Below the pieces are notes generated by a model. That model had not been told where the DNA came from. It did no database searches and was given only the letters and a program-made list of their open reading frames with translations. Below, in pieces: positions 39,301-51,000 of a stretch of DNA of 64,000 bases (positions are counted from its first letter, which is position 1; every line of letters begins with the position of its first letter). Source of the stretch: Stercorarius parasiticus (Eukaryota > Chordata > Aves > Charadriiformes > Stercorariidae); contig VWZL01002849.1 in the NCBI GenBank assembly GCA_013396915.1, positions 381,389 through 445,388 of the forward strand, in the 5' to 3' direction. A program made the position numbers and the translations under genes.

Positions 39301-40924
39301 GCCTGGTGTTAAGGTCACTCACTTGTGTGTCAAGTCCTCAGTTGCAGGAAGAGGACAGCATCTTCATCTTCCCCAGAGGCACAACAGAGTTACAAGGTAC
39401 CACAAGAATGGGCAATAAAAGGAAACAGAGGCAAGATTAAGTCTTCACAGCAACAATGGTGTTGCAAGGGTCATACCGTACAGAACCATAGCAGTTACTC
39501 ATTATACAGGCAAAGTATTCTCATTTGTAACTGACAAACCATAGTTGGTAACATAGGAACAAGAAAAAGCAAGGTCTGAGACTGACACCAGGTAGAAGCG
39601 TGGCCTAGTTTACAACTCTGTCCAGAGCCAATGGTGACCACACTACAACACTGCCATCAGAGCGTGTTTTTTATCACCCATCTGACGTGCCACAAAGTTC
39701 TCTTCTCACAAAGAAACAACACGTTCTATACTCCCTCTTTTCAGAAAATGTGAAGACCCTGTTGAACTCTCACGGCCCAAAAGCTGCTTTAAAAATAATC
39801 AAGAATGCAGAAATTACCAAGAAAAAAAAAATAATGCAGGCTTGGTATCAGAAAAGCAATGCTGTACTTACTATGTTTCAGTGGTTTTATATATGCACAG
39901 GACTAACACAAGGAGAAGCAGGAAGTAGTTTGAGTCCCATTTGACAGAATTCTAGTAGAAAGTACTAAAAGATTAGAACACTTTAAACAGGTTATATTAA
40001 AGGTGGTACCATCAAAAATATGTCTTAACTGAATTGTATCACTAAGGCATAATGTAAACCAGTTTCATGTTATTTTTAGTCTGAGTTTTTATTTTGCTAA
40101 ATATGTTCAACTGTTCCTTTATCTCCAGGGTGTCTCCCAATGAGCAGTATAGCTATTAAACAGATTTTAGCTTTCTCTAGCTCCTGTTTCCTCTCTTTGT
40201 AAGGGCACTAGCAATTTTTGTCTGAGAACACTATTAGATATTACGCAAGACACCTGGAGGGATGGCACACATAATCCCTCTACATAAACTACATAGGTTA
40301 TACTTATCTGACACTGTTAAGGTCTGTTCTCCCCTTAGCCAGATAAGTGAATCTTCTAACCATGCCTAGTCTCAAGGCAAGGACATTCTCTTTCATTTAA
40401 GTTTAAAGACAGACAAACAAACAAACAAAAACAACAAAAAAACCCAAACCCACACCTACTCTAACTTCTAATACAAAAAACAATATTAGGAAAATTGATT
40501 TTATTTAAAAAAATAAATGTGTAAGACTATCAAAGATGAACACAAAAAACTACAGTCCAGAACTGTAGAAATGAAATTTTCTGAAAGCTGAATACTCAGG
40601 TGCAGATGAAACTGTCAAGAGATGTAAAAGCAACAAGATTTCTCCCCACCATCTCTGTTTTTTTAACTACAGTGCCACAGTCACTTTGCCCAGAAGATGC
40701 TGGGAATGCTAGCCTTCACAACTGAAGAGGGGAAAAAAAAAATAATAAAAAAAAAATCTCACCATTGCTCTGGTACTCCCATAACAGTAAAACAAACAAA
40801 AGTAATTCATGTTACTCCTTTGTCTGAAATACACAAGTGTTATAATTATTACATAAACACACAGAGCTTCTGTTGTACATTTTTACAATGACAACTTCAG
40901 CCATTTAAAAAAGAATGTAACATC
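36301..40924. other. Unique AT-rich DNA, no gene seen
   Basis: I recognise no repeat family or coding exon here. Simple sequence includes a T/G-rich tract at about 38,706-38,741 and an A/C-rich (CAAA)n tract at about 40,411-40,455. Confidence 0.6.
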
Positions 40925-42660
40925 CAATCCACAGGTTGGATTCTGTGCAGGGCTATCCCAAAGAACAAAAAGGCCCCGAGGAGCTGGTCAACTTTCAAGA
41001 ACAATCTCTTCAAAGCACACCAACTGACCTACCCCAGGATGCAAGAAAACGGGAAACCACAGCATGAATTCAAAGACCATGAAGGAATTAGCAACAGTGT
41101 TCAAGCACAAAACAGAAGCCCTGGAGGTGATCTCCAAGAAGGAAACACAGCACCACTGCTCTGACTCACAGAGGTGAAATTAACAAGGCCACAGCTTGAC
41201 TCAACTTGAAAATGGCAAACAACAGAGCTGGCAACAAAAAGGGCTTCCTCAGGCATGTGAGCTACCAAGGAGATAAGAGAAAACACAGGCGTACAGCAGA
41301 AAAGGGTGGCTAGTTCAAGGGTGAAGGAAAAAAGGTAGAGATGGGTACTCAGAGCCTTCCTTGCCTCAGTCGTCATGGACCAGCTCTGCTCTGTCACCTG
41401 CACACCTAGTGGAGTGAAGAGCTTCAGGGAGGGAGGTTAATCCCACAGCAGAGGAGAACTTTGACATATACTTACTGCCCAGGATACACCTGAGGATGCC
41501 AACACAGCTGGCTGATGTCATGCCTGAAAGGCTGCCCCATTCACAACAACAATATCCTCAATGAGCAGAAACAAGTGCCTTGCCCATCTTCAGAAATGAG
41601 AAGGAAGAATCACCAGCAAACTACGGGCCAGTGAGATGCACCTCAGTCCCCAGGAGGAAAATGAAGTAAAGCTTCCTGGCAAGCCACTTTCAGGCACACA
41701 AAAGATAAGGAGGCAATGGGCAACAGCCACCACAAACTTACCAAACACAAACTCTGTGCCTGCCTATCAATTTCGCTGTCAACCTTGACAGGCCTTATGC
41801 TGCGCGTGGTAAGAGAACAGTGAATGTTGCTTACCTTAACTTTAGCAAGGCTTCCAAAGCAGTGTTCCATAGAAGCTTCGTAGCCACATCACAGAAATAT
41901 AGACTGGGCTACAAAGCAGAGGAAAACTTTCCTGGACCAACAAGCAGTGACTCGGTCAAAATGACAATCAGGTTTTCCTCAGGGACAGGCACAGTTTAAT
42001 TCCTGCATCAGTGACCTGGCCAAAGGGATGATGACACAAGCCCTCAATGCATTTGTAGATGTTATCAAATCAGAGGGGTAGTCAATAGAGCAGAGGGTAG
42101 AGCTGCTCTTAGAAGGAACTCAAGCTGCAGAAGTGGACCAAGAAGAATCTCATGAAGTTCAAAGGCAAAGACCTGCACCTAGGATCAGAATAACCCTATA
42201 CATAAGTATAAACCGGGGACAAATCACCTAGTCAGCAGCTTTCCAGAAAACAACTTATTTTCCTGATGGCTTGCCAAACATGACTTTGTAATTCCCTCAT
42301 CCAGCAGCAAAGGTTAACCACACAAACAACAGCACACGCAAAACCATGGATGGCAGGTTAAGGGAAATACTATTCTCCTCTGTTCAGGACTTACAAAACT
42401 GTACCTGCAACTGTTATTTGTGAGCCCCCAGTACAACAGAAATGTTGTCTAACTGAAGAGAAGGATCGCATAAATTGTCAGGTCTGGATACTGCATAGGA
42501 GTATGGGTTTTGTTTAGCCTAGAGAACAGAAGGCATAGCATATGTCCATATGTCTGCACCAGCATTTGTGCACATGAAACATAATTGCAGTCTTCAACAG
42601 AATTGCAGAAAAGATGAGATTGAAGGGGGCAGGAAAAAACAACAAGGGTCAGAAGCATCA
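40925..42660 (+). mobile_element. Old CR1 LINE relic (endonuclease end plus reverse transcriptase)
   Basis: This CR1 copy is heavily decayed but readable in pieces across frames: KAPRSWSTFKNNLFKAHQLT (linker after the endonuclease), then NKKGFLRHVSYQGDKRKH, ANYGPVRCTSVPRRK (the NYRPVSLTSVPGK block), HKLTKHKLC (HGFTKGKSC), VNVAYLNFSKASKAVFH (VDVVYLDFSKAFDTVSH), YRLGYKAEENFPGPTSSDSV, and a late FCLA-RTEG-like GLFSLEKRR trace near 42,510. Stops interrupt every part. The order is that of CR1 ORF2, so the element is about 1.7 kb long and in plus orientation. It shares its subfamily signature with the relic at 17.3 kb. The right edge is uncertain, and a minus-strand LTR piece begins about 270 bp further on. 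Confidence 0.75.
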
Positions 42661-42929
42661 ACAAGCAGCATTCCAGTTGGACACAAAGTACAGTTCAATT
42701 GACTCAAAAACTCTTAGTGGGTCTGTTCACTTAAGACAGCTGCTGAGTCTACAGAGTTGTCCATGCCATAAGTTGACATCAAGCCCTATGGCAAAGAACC
42801 AGCTTTGAACTACTGTTTATCATAACACATTAGATGTAGGTGAGGATTTAAGTCTTACATGTTTTGAATGAAGCGCCAGAAAAATTTCTCAAGTCCTCAG
42901 TCTCAACAGAATAGCGGGGCAGGGTGTGT

Positions 42930-43410
42930 TATGGAGGGTGTGGAAGAAAGCAATAAGATGAAAAAGCTCATGGTCATGATAAAGATGGGGAGATCACTTA
43001 CCAATTACCATTGCAGGCAAAACAGGCTTGACCTATGGAAAATTAATTTAATTTATTGCCAACTGAAATAGGTTTGTATGGTGAGAAAAAAAGACAAGAA
43101 CTAAAACACCACCCCCACCTCCCTCTTCTTCCCAACCTCAACTTCAGTCCTTAATTCCTGACTCCTCTACCTCCTTCCCGAGCAGTGCAGGGGGATGGGG
43201 CGCTGTGGTCAGTCCATAACAGCTACTCTCTGTCTCTCCTTTGTCCTCACACGTTTCCCTTGCTCCAGTGTGGGGCCTTCCTATGGGCTGCAGTCTTTCA
43301 GGATAAACTTGCTCCAGTGTGGGCTCTCCACAGGCTGCAGTTCCTTCAGGCAACATCCACAGGCTCCAGCATGGGGTTCTCCACAGGCTGCGGTATGGAT
43401 ACACTTATAA
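42930..43410 (-). mobile_element. LTR fragment of the 3397-4420 family
   Basis: Read on the minus strand, this fragment shows the middle and end of the same LTR family as the solo LTR at 3.4 kb. It has CTGCAGCCTGTGGAGAACCC-type repeats, then TGCACTGCTCGGGAAGGAGG, GAGGTTGGGAAGAAGAGGG, GGTGTTTTAG, GGCAATAAATTAAATTAATT (polyadenylation signal, plus coordinates about 43,044-43,063), CTGTTTTGCC and GGTAATTGGTAAGTGATC. The promoter-proximal part and the terminal CA end are missing or unrecognisable, so no target duplication can be checked. It is more decayed than the 3.4 kb copy and lies in the repeat pile-up between a CR1 relic and the nested LTR/CR1. Confidence 0.8.
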
Positions 43411-44171
43411 AAGTATCTTATACGTTTGTGAAAATATCTTATTTAAATGTTAGCTTAGGAGAATAAGCTAATGGGGCTGGTAGACCTACTGTGCTGTCAG
43501 GAAGCTTATGACTATTCAGTTTGTTTTCCTTGAATGAGATTTGGAAATCTGAACTGCATTTTTGTGTATTCAAGCTGTCTGTGGAAGTTCAAAATAAGAC
43601 TAAGGCACTGATGATCAACTTGCATCAGATTCAATGTCCTTGCATCAGTGGAATGCAGCAGGAAAAGAATTGCCTATCTCAAATTCTTTGTTCCAAAATC
43701 TGTCCTAAAGATCTGCTAAAATACCAATAAAAAGTTCAGACAAAAAAAAAAAGTGCTATCTTTAAATAGAATATGAATATTTTTTCCATGGCTCAATGGC
43801 ACATAAGAGCACAACAAATCTCCCCTAAATACACTGATTTATGCAACAGCATGGTGCACCTACAGGAAGAGTATATTATTGATTCCACTGAATGAGAACA
43901 CTTTTCCTGCTTATCAAAGGTGAAAACATGGATTCAAAATAGTTATTGTACATACAAATCAGCAGTAATATAAAGTTAACAAAGGAAGTAAATGGGCAGG
44001 GAATTTGTTTTAACACCTAATACTAATGTCCAGGCGGTATCAGAGAAGGCCTTGCCTCTTAGACACTACTGAACTTTGCAAAATCTGGGTGAAGTTTCTC
44101 TCCCTCTGCATTAACTGATCAAGAAATAAGGAATGAATTAGCAGTGGTAGAGCATTCTGATCTCAGGCCAA
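43411..44171. other. Unique spacer inside a repeat-rich stretch
   Basis: There is a short poly-A run at about 43,741-43,752. No gene or repeat family was recognised. Confidence 0.5.
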
Positions 44172-44469
44172 TGTACTGGGTCTGGCTGGGATGGATAGCA
44201 GCCTGTATGGTGGTGTGTTTTGGATTTATGACAAAACCAGCACTGACAACACATCAGTATTTTGGTTACTGCTGAGCAGTGAGTGCACAGCATCAAGGGT
44301 TATTCCGCTCTCCCCCCACCCACTATGCCTCCCCAGCAGGTAGGTTGGAAGCGCTGAAGAAGTTGGCATGGAACAAAACAAAGATAGCTGACCCAAACTG
44401 CACATACCATGTGATTTCCATACCACATGACATCGTGCTCAACAATTAAATCTCAGGGAATGGAGGAAG
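44172..44469 (+). mobile_element. LTR, left part, interrupted by a CR1
   Basis: This is the left half of an endogenous retrovirus LTR of the same family as 34.5 kb. It starts TGTACTGGGTCTGGCTGGG, then has GTTTTGGATTTATGAC, ACTGCTGAGCAGTG, CAGCAGGTAGGTTGG, TTTCCATACCACATGACATC and CGTGCTCAACAATTAAA. At about 44,469 the LTR text stops in its purine-rich GGAATGGAGGAAGA stretch and a minus-strand CR1 begins. The continuation is at 45,813-46,095. The five bases before it (GCCAA, 44,167-44,171) pair with GCCAG after the right part. Confidence 0.87.
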
Positions 44470-45812
44470 ATCACAGAATGGTGGGGACTCGAAGGGACCT
44501 ATGGAGATCATCTATTCCAACCCCCCTGCTCCTAGAGCAGGTTGGACATGAATACATCAAGGAGGGTTTTGAAATCTCCAGAAAAGGAGACTCCAACAAC
44601 CTCTCCAGTGCTCTCTCACCATCAAAGTAAAGGTTTTCCTCATGCTGAGATGGAATTTCCTGTGTTCCAGTTTGTGCCCATTGCCCCTTGTCCTGTCACT
44701 CAGTACGACTGAAAAGAGTCTGGCCCCATCCTCCTGACACCCACCTTTTAGATATTTGTAAACACTGATGAAATCCCCTGAGTCTTCTCTTCTCCAGGCT
44801 AAACAGACTCAGGTCTCTCAGCCTTTCCTCATAAGATGCTTCTGTCCCCTGATCACNNNNNNNNNNNCTGGACACTCTCCAGTAGTTCCTTGTCTTTCTT
44901 GAACTGAGGAGCCCAGCACTGGACACAATACTCCAGATGTGGCCTCACCAGGCAGAGTAGAGGGGGAGGATGACCTCCCTCGACCTGCTGCTCATGCTCT
45001 TTTTAATGCACCCCAGGATGCCATTGGCCTTCTTGGCCACAAGGGCACATTTCTGCCTTATGGTCAACTTGTTGTCCGCCAGGACTCCCAGGTCCTTTTC
45101 TGCAGAGCTGCTTTCCAGCAGGTCAACTGCTAACCTGTACTGATGCATGGGGTTATTCCTCCCTAGGTGCAGAGCCCTGTACTTGCCCTTATTGAACTTC
45201 ATAAGGTTCCTCTTCAGTTTTCTAGCCTGTCCAGGTCTCGCTGAATGGCAGCACAGCCTTCTGGTGTATCAGCCACTCCTCCCAGTTTTGTGTCATCAGC
45301 AAACTTGCTGACAGTACTCATCCAGGTCACTGATGAATATGTTGAATAAGACTGGGCTCAGTACTGACCCTGGGGAACACTGCTAGTTACAGGCCTCCAA
45401 GTAGACTCTGCGCCGCTGATCAAAACTCTCTGAGCTCTGCCATTCAGCCAGTTTTCAATCCACCTCACTGTCCACTCATCTAACCCACACTTCCTAAGCT
45501 TACCCATGAGGATATTATGGGAGACAATGTCAAAAGCCTTGCTGAAGTCAAGGCAGATGACATCCACTGCTCTCCACTCATCTACCGAGCCAGTCACGCC
45601 ATCACAGAAGGCTATCAGATTGGTCAAGCATGATTTCCCCTTGGTCAATCCATGTTGACCACTCCCGATAACCTTCTTTTCTTCTGCATACTCAGAGATA
45701 ACATCCAGGATGAGCTGTTCCATCATCTTTCCAGGGATGGAGATGAGGCCGACTGGCCTGTAGTTTCCCAGGTCTTCCTTGCCTTTTTTGAAGACTGGAG
45801 TGACATTGTTGG
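44470..45812 (-). mobile_element. CR1 LINE inserted into an LTR, 5'-truncated
   Basis: This minus-strand CR1 carries the reverse transcriptase and 3' UTR. Its 3' end is at the left: the plus strand reads ATCACAGAATGGTGGGGACT, the reverse of a CR1 octamer tail. Going 5' to 3' on the minus strand: NVTPVFKKGKEDLGNYRPVG, GSGQHGLTKGKSCLTNLIAF, DVICLDFSKAFDIVSHNIL, VPQG, an intact FADD box (45,292-45,303), [45 protein letters not shown], and [20 protein letters not shown]. Frameshifts separate these blocks, the 3' part of the frame is broken, and an 11-base gap lies within it, so it cannot be active. The right (5') end at the NVTPVFKK codons marks truncation during insertion. It lies entirely inside an LTR and so postdates that LTR. 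Confidence 0.93.
44857..44867. other. Assembly gap (11 N)
   Basis: Eleven undetermined bases fall within the CR1 copy. The flanking text fits the CR1 reading order, so little sequence is likely to be missing. Confidence 0.99.
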
Positions 45813-46095
45813 GAACATACACGGTTACGACATTTGTCTTCCCGCATAACCATTACACATGCTGAGGTCCCGTCAAGAAGTAGCTGGACATCTGCCTGCT
45901 AATGGGAAGTAGTGAATAAACTCCGTGTTTTGCTTTGCTTGTACACACAGCTTTAATTCACCTATTAAACTGTCATTACCTCAACTCCTGAGTTTTCTTG
46001 CTTTTGCCCTTCCAATTCCCTCCCCCATCGTGCTGACAGGGAGAGAGGAAGTGCCTGAATGGGATCTTAGTGCTGACCATGGTCAACCCACCACA
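45813..46095 (+). mobile_element. LTR, right part, after the CR1 insertion
   Basis: This resumes the LTR broken at 44,469. It reads ACATACACGGTTACGACATT, TGTCTTCCCGCATAACC, CATCTGCCTGCTAATGGGAA, GTAGTGAATAAACTCCGTG, TTTTGCTTTGCTTG, CTATTAAACTGTCATTACCT and CTTTTGCCCTTCCAATTCCC, and ends GGTCAACCCACCACA. It is followed by GCCAG (46,096-46,100), matching GCCAA before the left part at four of five positions, which supports one original insertion of about 580 bp. Its final bases are those of the 3.4 kb LTR family, while its body is like the 34.5 kb LTR; this may reflect family relationship or an exchange. Confidence 0.87.
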
Positions 46096-46100
46096 GCCAG

Positions 46101-47958
46101 GCAAACCATTCTCTGGAGGATACTCTCTACTGAGGCACCTAATTTAGAAGCTCAGTGGGACAAATATCAAAGCACCATGTGCATGAAGTGGTGGCAAGTC
46201 CCAAGACTTCAAATTATTGTCACCTGTTTTCTCTTTTTGTAAGAATATTGCACTCATTCAAATCTACATTCAAATCTGCCAAGCTTAAAAAAAAAATAAA
46301 AACACCCAACATTGCATTTCTGGAGAGCTACAACACAGGCATGTTTTTATACCTCTAGAAAACACTAAAAGCAAAGAAATAGACTAAGTGATGGCAGGTT
46401 AAAATGAAAATTCCAAGCCAGGCCTTGAGGAGTACTAATGAGGTTTGCATTATTTTAACTAGTCAATGTATCACAGGTTCTTGCATAGTCTGAACTGGCC
46501 ACACCAAAGCCTTTCAAAAGACATAGCTTTACCGCAATTGTGAGTAAAGTCTCGAAAAGTTATTTTACCTCTGTATGTTGACTGAAGAGTGTACGTGCTC
46601 TATTAAGTAACAGGACACTGCATTTCCTTGCTCTCTCATATGTGTCCATGTAAATAATCCTTTTTTTATTCATACTTTCCTTAAATCCATCTATAAACAT
46701 TGTTTTCTTAATGCTAAAAAAAAACCCCAAACCATTAAATGGCTAAGGCTTAAGAGTTTTTCTGCCAGTTTTACAGATTCCACTATCACTTTAGGATTTG
46801 TGATCTTAATAAAAAATGACAGCAACATACTTTGATTAGATGAAGGTTTCTATGCTTTTATTATTTCCACTTTATTTTACCAATATCTATGCAGATGAAA
46901 TGTAAAATATTAAATGAAAAACAGAGACTTTCTCCCTCCTTTCCAGTTATTGATCAAGAAGTTATGACTGAATTCTTGCTGGTATCTTATTTAGAAGTTT
47001 GAATAATTTAAATAGCTCTGTACATCCTCTCTACTCCATCCTTCAAAAGAATTTAGCAAATATCTACTTCTCAGCCCTCCCTCACTCAAAGTAGTTTTAG
47101 TCAATAAAATATTAAATAGTGACTCATACTATTTTAAAAAGAAGTTTTAAATCAGTGTTTTTAATAGTCTGTATTCCCCTTTACATAAACACAAGCTTCA
47201 TTGTCATTTTCTAAAAAAATCCAAACACACAAAAATAACCAACCCACCCACATTTGAGGGTATGACTGTTTGGTTTTGCTCCCACAGAGTCAAATTATAA
47301 TCTCCTTCATTAGAGAAGAGCTATTTTACTTAATGAGAAACTCCACTGGCTTCAGTGGAAGTACTAATGGAGCTTACTGAAAATACCAATACCTGGCTCT
47401 TAAATCTGGAAAAGGAAAATGAAGCGTACAGAACACTGTGAAACTCTGAGAAAAGACACTCAAGGGACAAACATGGAGCAATACAGCCTGCCTGTCCACT
47501 ACCTGTATCTACCTAAAGCAGAAATTTGCAGTGAAAGATTATAGGAGGCTTCAGGTAAAGGGACAGTTTAAGATGTGGCTTCTCTAGGCACAAAGATGCG
47601 ATTTTAATCTTCAAGAGCATTACAATTTAGTCGAGAATTAAAAAGATATGTTTTGTCATCCATCTCACAAGACAGTACATTTGAATGCACACACCATACC
47701 AAGAAGTATAAAAAAACCCCACAGAATAGAACATTGAGACAATTTCACTACAAGAGTTTTGAAAAACTGATAATGCATCGCATGCCGTGATACAGCTTCC
47801 TGACTCTTGTGGGAGAATGATTGCTCTTTTAAGAATGGGTAGTTCCTTTTCACTAATCACATCCTGCAGTTATTCTCTGTACAATATGCAAGCCAGAACT
47901 GTAAAAAAGCTTTTCACACCTTTTGCTTCTGTAGCTTTTTGGAATGTATGCTGTACTA
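46101..47958. other. Unique AT-rich DNA, no gene seen
   Basis: I see no repeat family, RNA gene or credible exon. Short A-rich simple tracts are present near 46,288 and 46,718. Confidence 0.6.
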
Positions 47959-48030
47959 TCTACGGCAACCAGCTGTGCTCACATTGGATATCCTCAGTTA
48001 AGCAGGATCAGATTTTGGCAGTGCTGTTCT
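47959..48030 (+). pseudogene. 5S rRNA-derived relic (5S pseudogene or 5S-headed SINE)
   Basis: The segment begins TCTACGGCAACCAGC, like the 5' end of 5S rRNA (GTCTACGGCCATACCACC). It then has TGGATATCCTCAGTTAAGCAGG, which aligns with the 5S stretch CTGATCTCGGAAGCTAAGCAGG. The internal promoter box A region (AGTTAAGCAGGATCAGATTT, from 47,998) differs from the vertebrate AGCTAAGCAGGGTCGGGCCT mainly by C-to-T and G-to-A changes, as expected of a decayed CpG-rich sequence. About ten bases are missing in the first half. Most of the second half is absent, with only a GTGCTGT like the 5S 3' end. It cannot make a functional 5S. It may be a simple pseudogene or the head of an ancient 5S-derived SINE such as the amniote AmnSINE type; the tail that would decide is not recognisable. 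Confidence 0.62.
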
Positions 48031-51000
48031 TAGCTGTAAGTATTTGTTTATTTCCTTAGTGCCAATTATGCCCTGTTGGGACTGCCAATGACACACAGTG
48101 ATTCACAAGGTAGATTTAATAAACAAGCTTATATCAGTGACAAATATTCCATCAAGATGTGAGAAAGCACTGTATTTAAGAATGTCTTATTTTTCAAAAT
48201 GTTACAGTTATCTTCTGGACAAGAGGAATCTTAATTTTTAGACATTTGAGCCTCCATGACTTAAGATTAGCTGTGGATGTGGAAAAATTATTAAAGAGCA
48301 GTCCCCAAATGTCACCAAACAGTTCCTCGTTTAAAATCAAAGGAGTATTCCTGCTTCTTGTCTAGTGTGATTAAGTCTTTCAGCTTACTGACTCAGAACC
48401 TGACACAAAAATACTTTTTTCCTTTTTGTCTATGAGACTGAAGTGCTAGCTGCAGCATTAGGAGTTTTACCTTCACAAAGCTCAGCCATATAGACAGATG
48501 GACCTAAAGTAGAAGTTAGCCAAGAAAAAAGCACAGAAGTCCACCATTCTATAACATACTAGAGTAAGCCTAGTGATCTAGATAGGAGTAAAAACAGGTG
48601 ATTCAGACAAACCACTGCAACCTGGTAATAGGAGCAAGCATTAAATTCAATCTCAAAGACTTACAGTCTTCTCTTTAGAGAAGAGTAGAAGTACTGACAG
48701 TACTGAAAGACCCATCCTTTGGCTTCAAATAATTCCATGTCAGGAAGCTTGGGGGGGGCGGGGGGGAAAGAAAAAAGAGAAAATAAGACTGGTTGATCTT
48801 GAAAAGCTGATTGAGTGCTTAAATAGCACTGAATTATTTTTTTTCACCATAAAAACCATAGCTTGCTCACAGGACAGGATGCTCAATGTGCTAAACACAG
48901 TTGGTAAAGGGCATTTTAATTGTCAAATATTAAAGATTTGTCAAGCATATTATGACTGCATTCAACACTCAGCCTGGCCACAGACTCAAGTTAGAAAACA
49001 TCTCAAGATCCGAGTTTTTCTTACTGAGACCAGCAGTACGGAGCCTGGGATTCGCTTAGTCCCTATGTTTTAATATTCAATTAAAAAAAAAATAAAATCC
49101 TGATGCTGTTTGTAACTTGAGCAAAGTCCATCTACCAAGTTTAAAAAAACCAAACCAAAACAACAACAAAAAAACCCCAGAAAACCACAACCTGGAAGTT
49201 TTGATTACATTATTTGAGGAAACCTCCTAACTATCATTCAAGAGACAGATATGGTGGAAGCAATGGAGGGTGACACACTAGGTAACTGCTGAGAGTTCAC
49301 GCTCTCTTCTAAAGAAAGAGTTTTTTTCTGGGAGTTTATAGATCTGTCATTCTCACCACTGTATAGACCTTGATCACAGCAATCAGAAAGCCAATTCTGA
49401 ACCAATAAAACAAAAGAGAATTAGGTGACTAATTACAATTAACATACTGTGCCAAAATTACTCTCCTTCTATTTGGAAAAAAAAAAACAAAAACCAAAAC
49501 AAAAAAAAACCACAAACAAAACCCCACAACCCTAAACAAAACAAACAAACAAAAAAAACAACAAAAACACCCACCCCCAAACCAACTTAAGCCTGAACAA
49601 AAATTATATGCTATGAACTGTGGCAGCACCATGGTTCTCCAGTTGCAGAAATCTGCTTGTCTGATGAGCTTCTTAATGCCCATTAAAAAGTATTGAAGCT
49701 AATAAGAATCTAGTATGGACAAAAAAACCCCAAGCAACATTCTGTGACATACAATTGAAAAGTAAGCAGTCAGTAATCAAAAGAAAACTATACAGAACTC
49801 AAAGGATCCAATGTTGCATCTTAGTCTGCATTGTGTTTTCCCCTCAATTTAAAGAAAAATTTGAAAATACTTAAAAGAACCAGCTCACACTGTCACTCTC
49901 CATAAAACAGTAAAAATCTTTTTTCTTACTTTGTTTACATTTATACACTTACAGGAAAGGGAAAGCTCTAAAAAAATTCTATTTGGGGAGATTATCTGTT
50001 TCATAAAATATCATCTGCACTCGATATTTATTCAATCCTTTTATAAGAAGAGATTTGGCAGCTCAATATTATGTATGACAGACTTCTTTCACACCATCTG
50101 TTATCTCTAGCAAATCAGAAAGCATTTCTGCATTTCTTTTTGTGCGGGACTGTGGTTACAGTTCAGAACACTTCAAAGCAGTATTTGCTAGTTGTTTGAG
50201 GAGAAATAGTGGCAGTGGCTATTCAGTTCTGGGGCTTCAATGCTCTGTTTTTTGGAGTTCCTGCTCAACAGCACACTAGCTCACAGTAAGTCAGAAACTT
50301 TAAAGGTTACAGAATAGGGAAATAACAAACTTGGTTTCTCTTTCTAGTCTATTCACTGCTGATAGAACCCAATTGTCTTTCATGTGAACTTCATTTACGC
50401 AGAAAGAAAACTAAGCTCAAGTGAGGCATTGCTTTAACTTCAGTTGGCCACATTGAACAGTTTCTTCAGCTATTATCTTCTGTTGTCATCTGTTAGTATG
50501 AAAATGCACTGAACTCAAATTTTACTTCACACTACAGCTACCCTCTCTGGACTGGAGTTCACTTGATACAGACTTTGAATGAAGATATAATTGAAACTAT
50601 AAAAACAGAAAAATTGCAAAAAAAATAGGTTAACGGTATATTAGTTTTTTGGACATCTGAAGATAACACACATCTACTTGCTCAGTTTCATGCTCCAGGA
50701 ATTTCAACATCTGTTTCTTTCACTAACCACAAACACAAGTTTGAGGTGTAGAAATGGTTTGGATTTACCATTCTACTTGCGTCGTTGGCATGGCACAAAA
50801 CTACTATGCATCCAAATGTGTTCTAGCACTTGAAATGAGCTAGAACATGAGACTGATTCTGTTCTCTCATAAGTCAGGATGAGCACATAACCTTTCCTGA
50901 AGTTGTAACTAAGCAAGGAAATAAAAAATTCCAAAAATCACTGACCTCACATACAATCCACCTGGCCAAATTCATCTGGAGGATAAAATTTTACACTGAT

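Noticed and set aside
45358..45822. 154-codon minus-strand open frame as a possible gene
   Set aside because: It is the CR1 reverse transcriptase N-terminal half and runs into LTR sequence at its 5' end.
49429..49683. 84-codon minus-strand open frame with Phe/Cys/Val runs
   Set aside because: It is a translation of the A/C-rich simple tract.
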